Assembly: GCA_965371225.1 (NCBI GenBank)
Contig: CBDUXP010000107.1
Span: forward strand, 1-7,858
DNA: 7,858 bases
Origin: CBDUXP01 sp965371225 [NCBI: uncultured bacterium]
Lineage (GTDB): Bacteria > Abyssobacteria > SURF-5 > CBDUXP01
Direction: 5' to 3'
Shown: positions 6,889 through 7,858 of the stretch, one piece after another
Layout: every line of letters begins with the position of its first letter
How positions within the stretch are numbered: the stretch's first letter is position 1
The notes under the pieces: model-generated
The model's input: only the letters and a program-made list of their open reading frames with translations
What the model was told of the DNA's origin: nothing
The model's database searches: none
Translations under genes and position numbers: made by a program

Positions 6889-6933
6889 GTCGCCTCCCCC
6901 CGTGTTGTCTGCCCGTCCGGGCCCTGGGGCGAC
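6889..6933 (+). repeat. Inverted repeat just upstream of the A-type protein gene
   Basis: GTCGCCTC (6889-6896) pairs with GGGGCGAC (6926-6933), eight pairs including one T-G. Inside is a smaller hairpin, GCCCG/CGGGC (6911-6921 region). It begins 6 nt after the closing stem of the leader RNA and ends 31 nt before the ATG at 6965. There is no T-tract. It could be the expression platform of a leader that controls translation, or a GC-rich coincidence. Confidence 0.35.
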
Positions 6934-6964
6934 CGCTGCGCCGAGACGCTTGGCCCGAGCGCCC

Positions 6965-7270
6965 ATGCACATCACCCCGAGCGCCCACGCGAAACTCCAC
7001 GACCTGCTGCGCCGCTCCCGTGCGGCGTCCGTGGGTTTTCACTTCGGCAAGCTGGGCGGCTGTCATGGCGCCGTGCCGCGCCTGCGTCCAGGCGCGACGC
7101 CGCGCCCTGGGGAACGGCGGTACGACTTCGCGGGGCTGCCGCTGTTCATGCGCCCGCGCGAATTCGCGGAACTGGAGCCGTACACGCTCGACTACGCCAA
7201 GGGGCTGTTCGTGAGCCGCTTCGTGCTGGAAGCGGACTGCCACGCGTGCGTCGCCGCTCACCTGTGCTGA
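6965..7270 (+). CDS. Divergent A-type (IscA/HesB-like) protein, putative Fe-S or iron carrier
   Basis: A 101-residue protein close to the usual length of IscA (about 107). It follows the family outline: ITPSAHAKLHDLL at the N-terminus, GFHFGKLGGCHG (residues 24-35) where IscA has a SGCSG loop, then YDFAGLPLFM (53-62), LDYAKGLFVSRFVL (75-88) where IscA has LDFVKEGLNEGFKF, and a C-terminal cysteine pair. Cysteines are C33, C92, C95 and C101. The normal CXC ending is CX2C here (DCHAC) and a fourth cysteine is the last residue. A-type proteins carry Fe-S clusters or iron to target enzymes; I infer a related role, perhaps for the NqrA-like complex, because that gene starts 31 nt downstream. The ATG at 6965 is chosen since the domain begins there. 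An in-frame ATG at 6821 would add 48 low-complexity residues encoded within the structured leader. The Shine-Dalgarno is weak. A non-cluster role is possible. Confidence 0.7.
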   Translation: MHITPSAHAKLHDLLRRSRAASVGFHFGKLGGCHGAVPRLRPGATPRPGERRYDFAGLPLFMRPREFAELEPYTLDYAKGLFVSRFVLEADCHACVAAHLC

Positions 7271-7301
7271 CCCCCATGCGCATCCCCCAGGCGAAGCCCG
7301 C

Positions 7302-7858
7302 ATGATCCCGGTGCGGGTGAGCGGCGGCCATCGCCTCATACTCGACGGTGCGCCGAGCGCCGACGTGGAGGTCGTGCCGCCGCCCGATGAACTGCGGCTG
7401 CCCCGCCGCCAGCGGTTCGTAGAGTTCACGGAGGTGCACGTGCAGGAGGGGGAGCGGGTGGCCGCCGGCCAGGCGCTGGCCCGCGGGCCGCACGAATGCG
7501 CATTCCCGTTGGTGGCGCCCGTGGGCGGGCAGGTGGCGCAGATTCTGGACGAGGTCATCGTGCTGCGCGTGGACGAGCCCAGTGCGTGGCGCGCGCGCGC
7601 GTTCCCGCCGCTGCCGTGGCAGAACGCGGCGCCGGACGTGTTGCGCGACCGGATTCGCGACGCCGGGTTGTGGCCGACCCTGTACGCGGCGCCCGATGGG
7701 GACATCCCCTGGCGCTTGGCCGACGACGCGCGACCGCCCGCGTTCATCGTGATCGGCGCAGTGCACGGGGAACCGTACTTGGCGCACCCGGCGGTGGTGT
7801 TGGAGGGCAGTGGCGACGCGCTCGTGGAGGCGGCCCACATCCTGCAGCGCATGTCCGG
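7302..7858 (+). CDS. NqrA/RnfC-family protein, N-terminal part
   Basis: An open frame from the ATG at 7302 to the right edge gives 185 residues with no stop. The start MIPVRVSGGHRLILDGAP resembles the NqrA opening (MI.ikkGLdlpi.GaP). A lipoyl-like barrel-sandwich section follows: VHVQEGERVAAGQALAR (45-61) and PLVAPVGGQVAQIL (69-82), shared by NqrA and RnfC. RIRDAGLWPTL (117-127) and PPAFIVIGAVHGEPYLAHP (145-163) line up with the NqrA segments around SGLW and FVTAMDTNPLAADP, but the usual RPF after GLW is absent. NqrA is the peripheral cytoplasmic subunit of the sodium-translocating NADH:quinone reductase; RnfC is its distant relative in RNF. DELRLPRRQ (29-37) looks more RnfC-like, so this may be an intermediate or divergent branch. 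It is probably co-transcribed with the A-type gene 31 nt upstream. The Shine-Dalgarno is weak (AGGCGAAG, about 10 nt ahead). Confidence 0.75.
   Translation, partial: MIPVRVSGGHRLILDGAPSADVEVVPPPDELRLPRRQRFVEFTEVHVQEGERVAAGQALARGPHECAFPLVAPVGGQVAQILDEVIVLRVDEPSAWRARAFPPLPWQNAAPDVLRDRIRDAGLWPTLYAAPDGDIPWRLADDARPPAFIVIGAVHGEPYLAHPAVVLEGSGDALVEAAHILQRMS

Noticed and set aside
6821-6964. N-terminal extension of the A-type protein from an ATG at 6821
   Set aside because: The added 48 residues are low-complexity, have no ribosome site, and are encoded by the structured leader; the domain begins at 6965.
6869-7852. Minus-strand open frame of 327 codons opposite the A-type and NqrA-like genes
   Set aside because: It runs through two plus-strand genes with family signatures; composition is typical of a shadow frame.

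Overview
The window is GC-rich bacterial DNA with dense, short-spaced genes, good Shine-Dalgarno sites and Sec-type signal peptides. This suggests a high-GC Gram-negative bacterium. I cannot assign a phylum: the families seen (PAS/GAF sensor, EVE, DoxX, ACSF2-like acyl-CoA ligase, PM20D1/CPS-like M20 peptidase, NqrA-like protein) are widespread. There are no tRNA or rRNA genes, no CRISPR array, no transposase and no phage genes.

Left part (1-5149), all on the minus strand. In transcription order it holds an AMP-dependent acyl-CoA synthetase (5149-3449), a small DoxX-like membrane protein (3347-2961), an 87-residue signal-peptide-plus-anchor protein of unknown function (2950-2687), a stand-alone EVE-domain protein (2608-2192) and a large PAS-GAF-PAS-PAS-PAS sensor protein (2033 to beyond the left edge). 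The sensor's output domain lies outside the window. Only the DoxX and 87-residue genes are tightly spaced (10 nt), so only those two look clearly coupled.

Right part (5260-7858), all on the plus strand. A 110-nt divergent intergenic region separates the acyl-CoA synthetase from an exported M20 metallopeptidase closely resembling PM20D1 and carboxypeptidase S. The pair invites the idea that N-acyl amino acids are split outside the cytoplasm and the freed acid is activated inside, but this is inference.

The most unusual part follows. It begins with a promoter-like element (6731-6748) containing a short dyad. Next comes a strongly structured leader of about 200 nt with a closing stem, three internal hairpins, a competing copy of the closing-stem strand and a duplicated sequence-hairpin-sequence unit. 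After that comes a 101-residue A-type (IscA/HesB-like) protein whose C-terminal cysteines are spaced CX2C instead of CXC. The window ends in the N-terminal part of a divergent NqrA-like protein. Leader RNA, four-cysteine A-type protein and NqrA-like subunit together are the best candidate here for an undescribed system, possibly a regulated Fe-S or iron maturation factor for an NQR/RNF-type electron-transfer complex.
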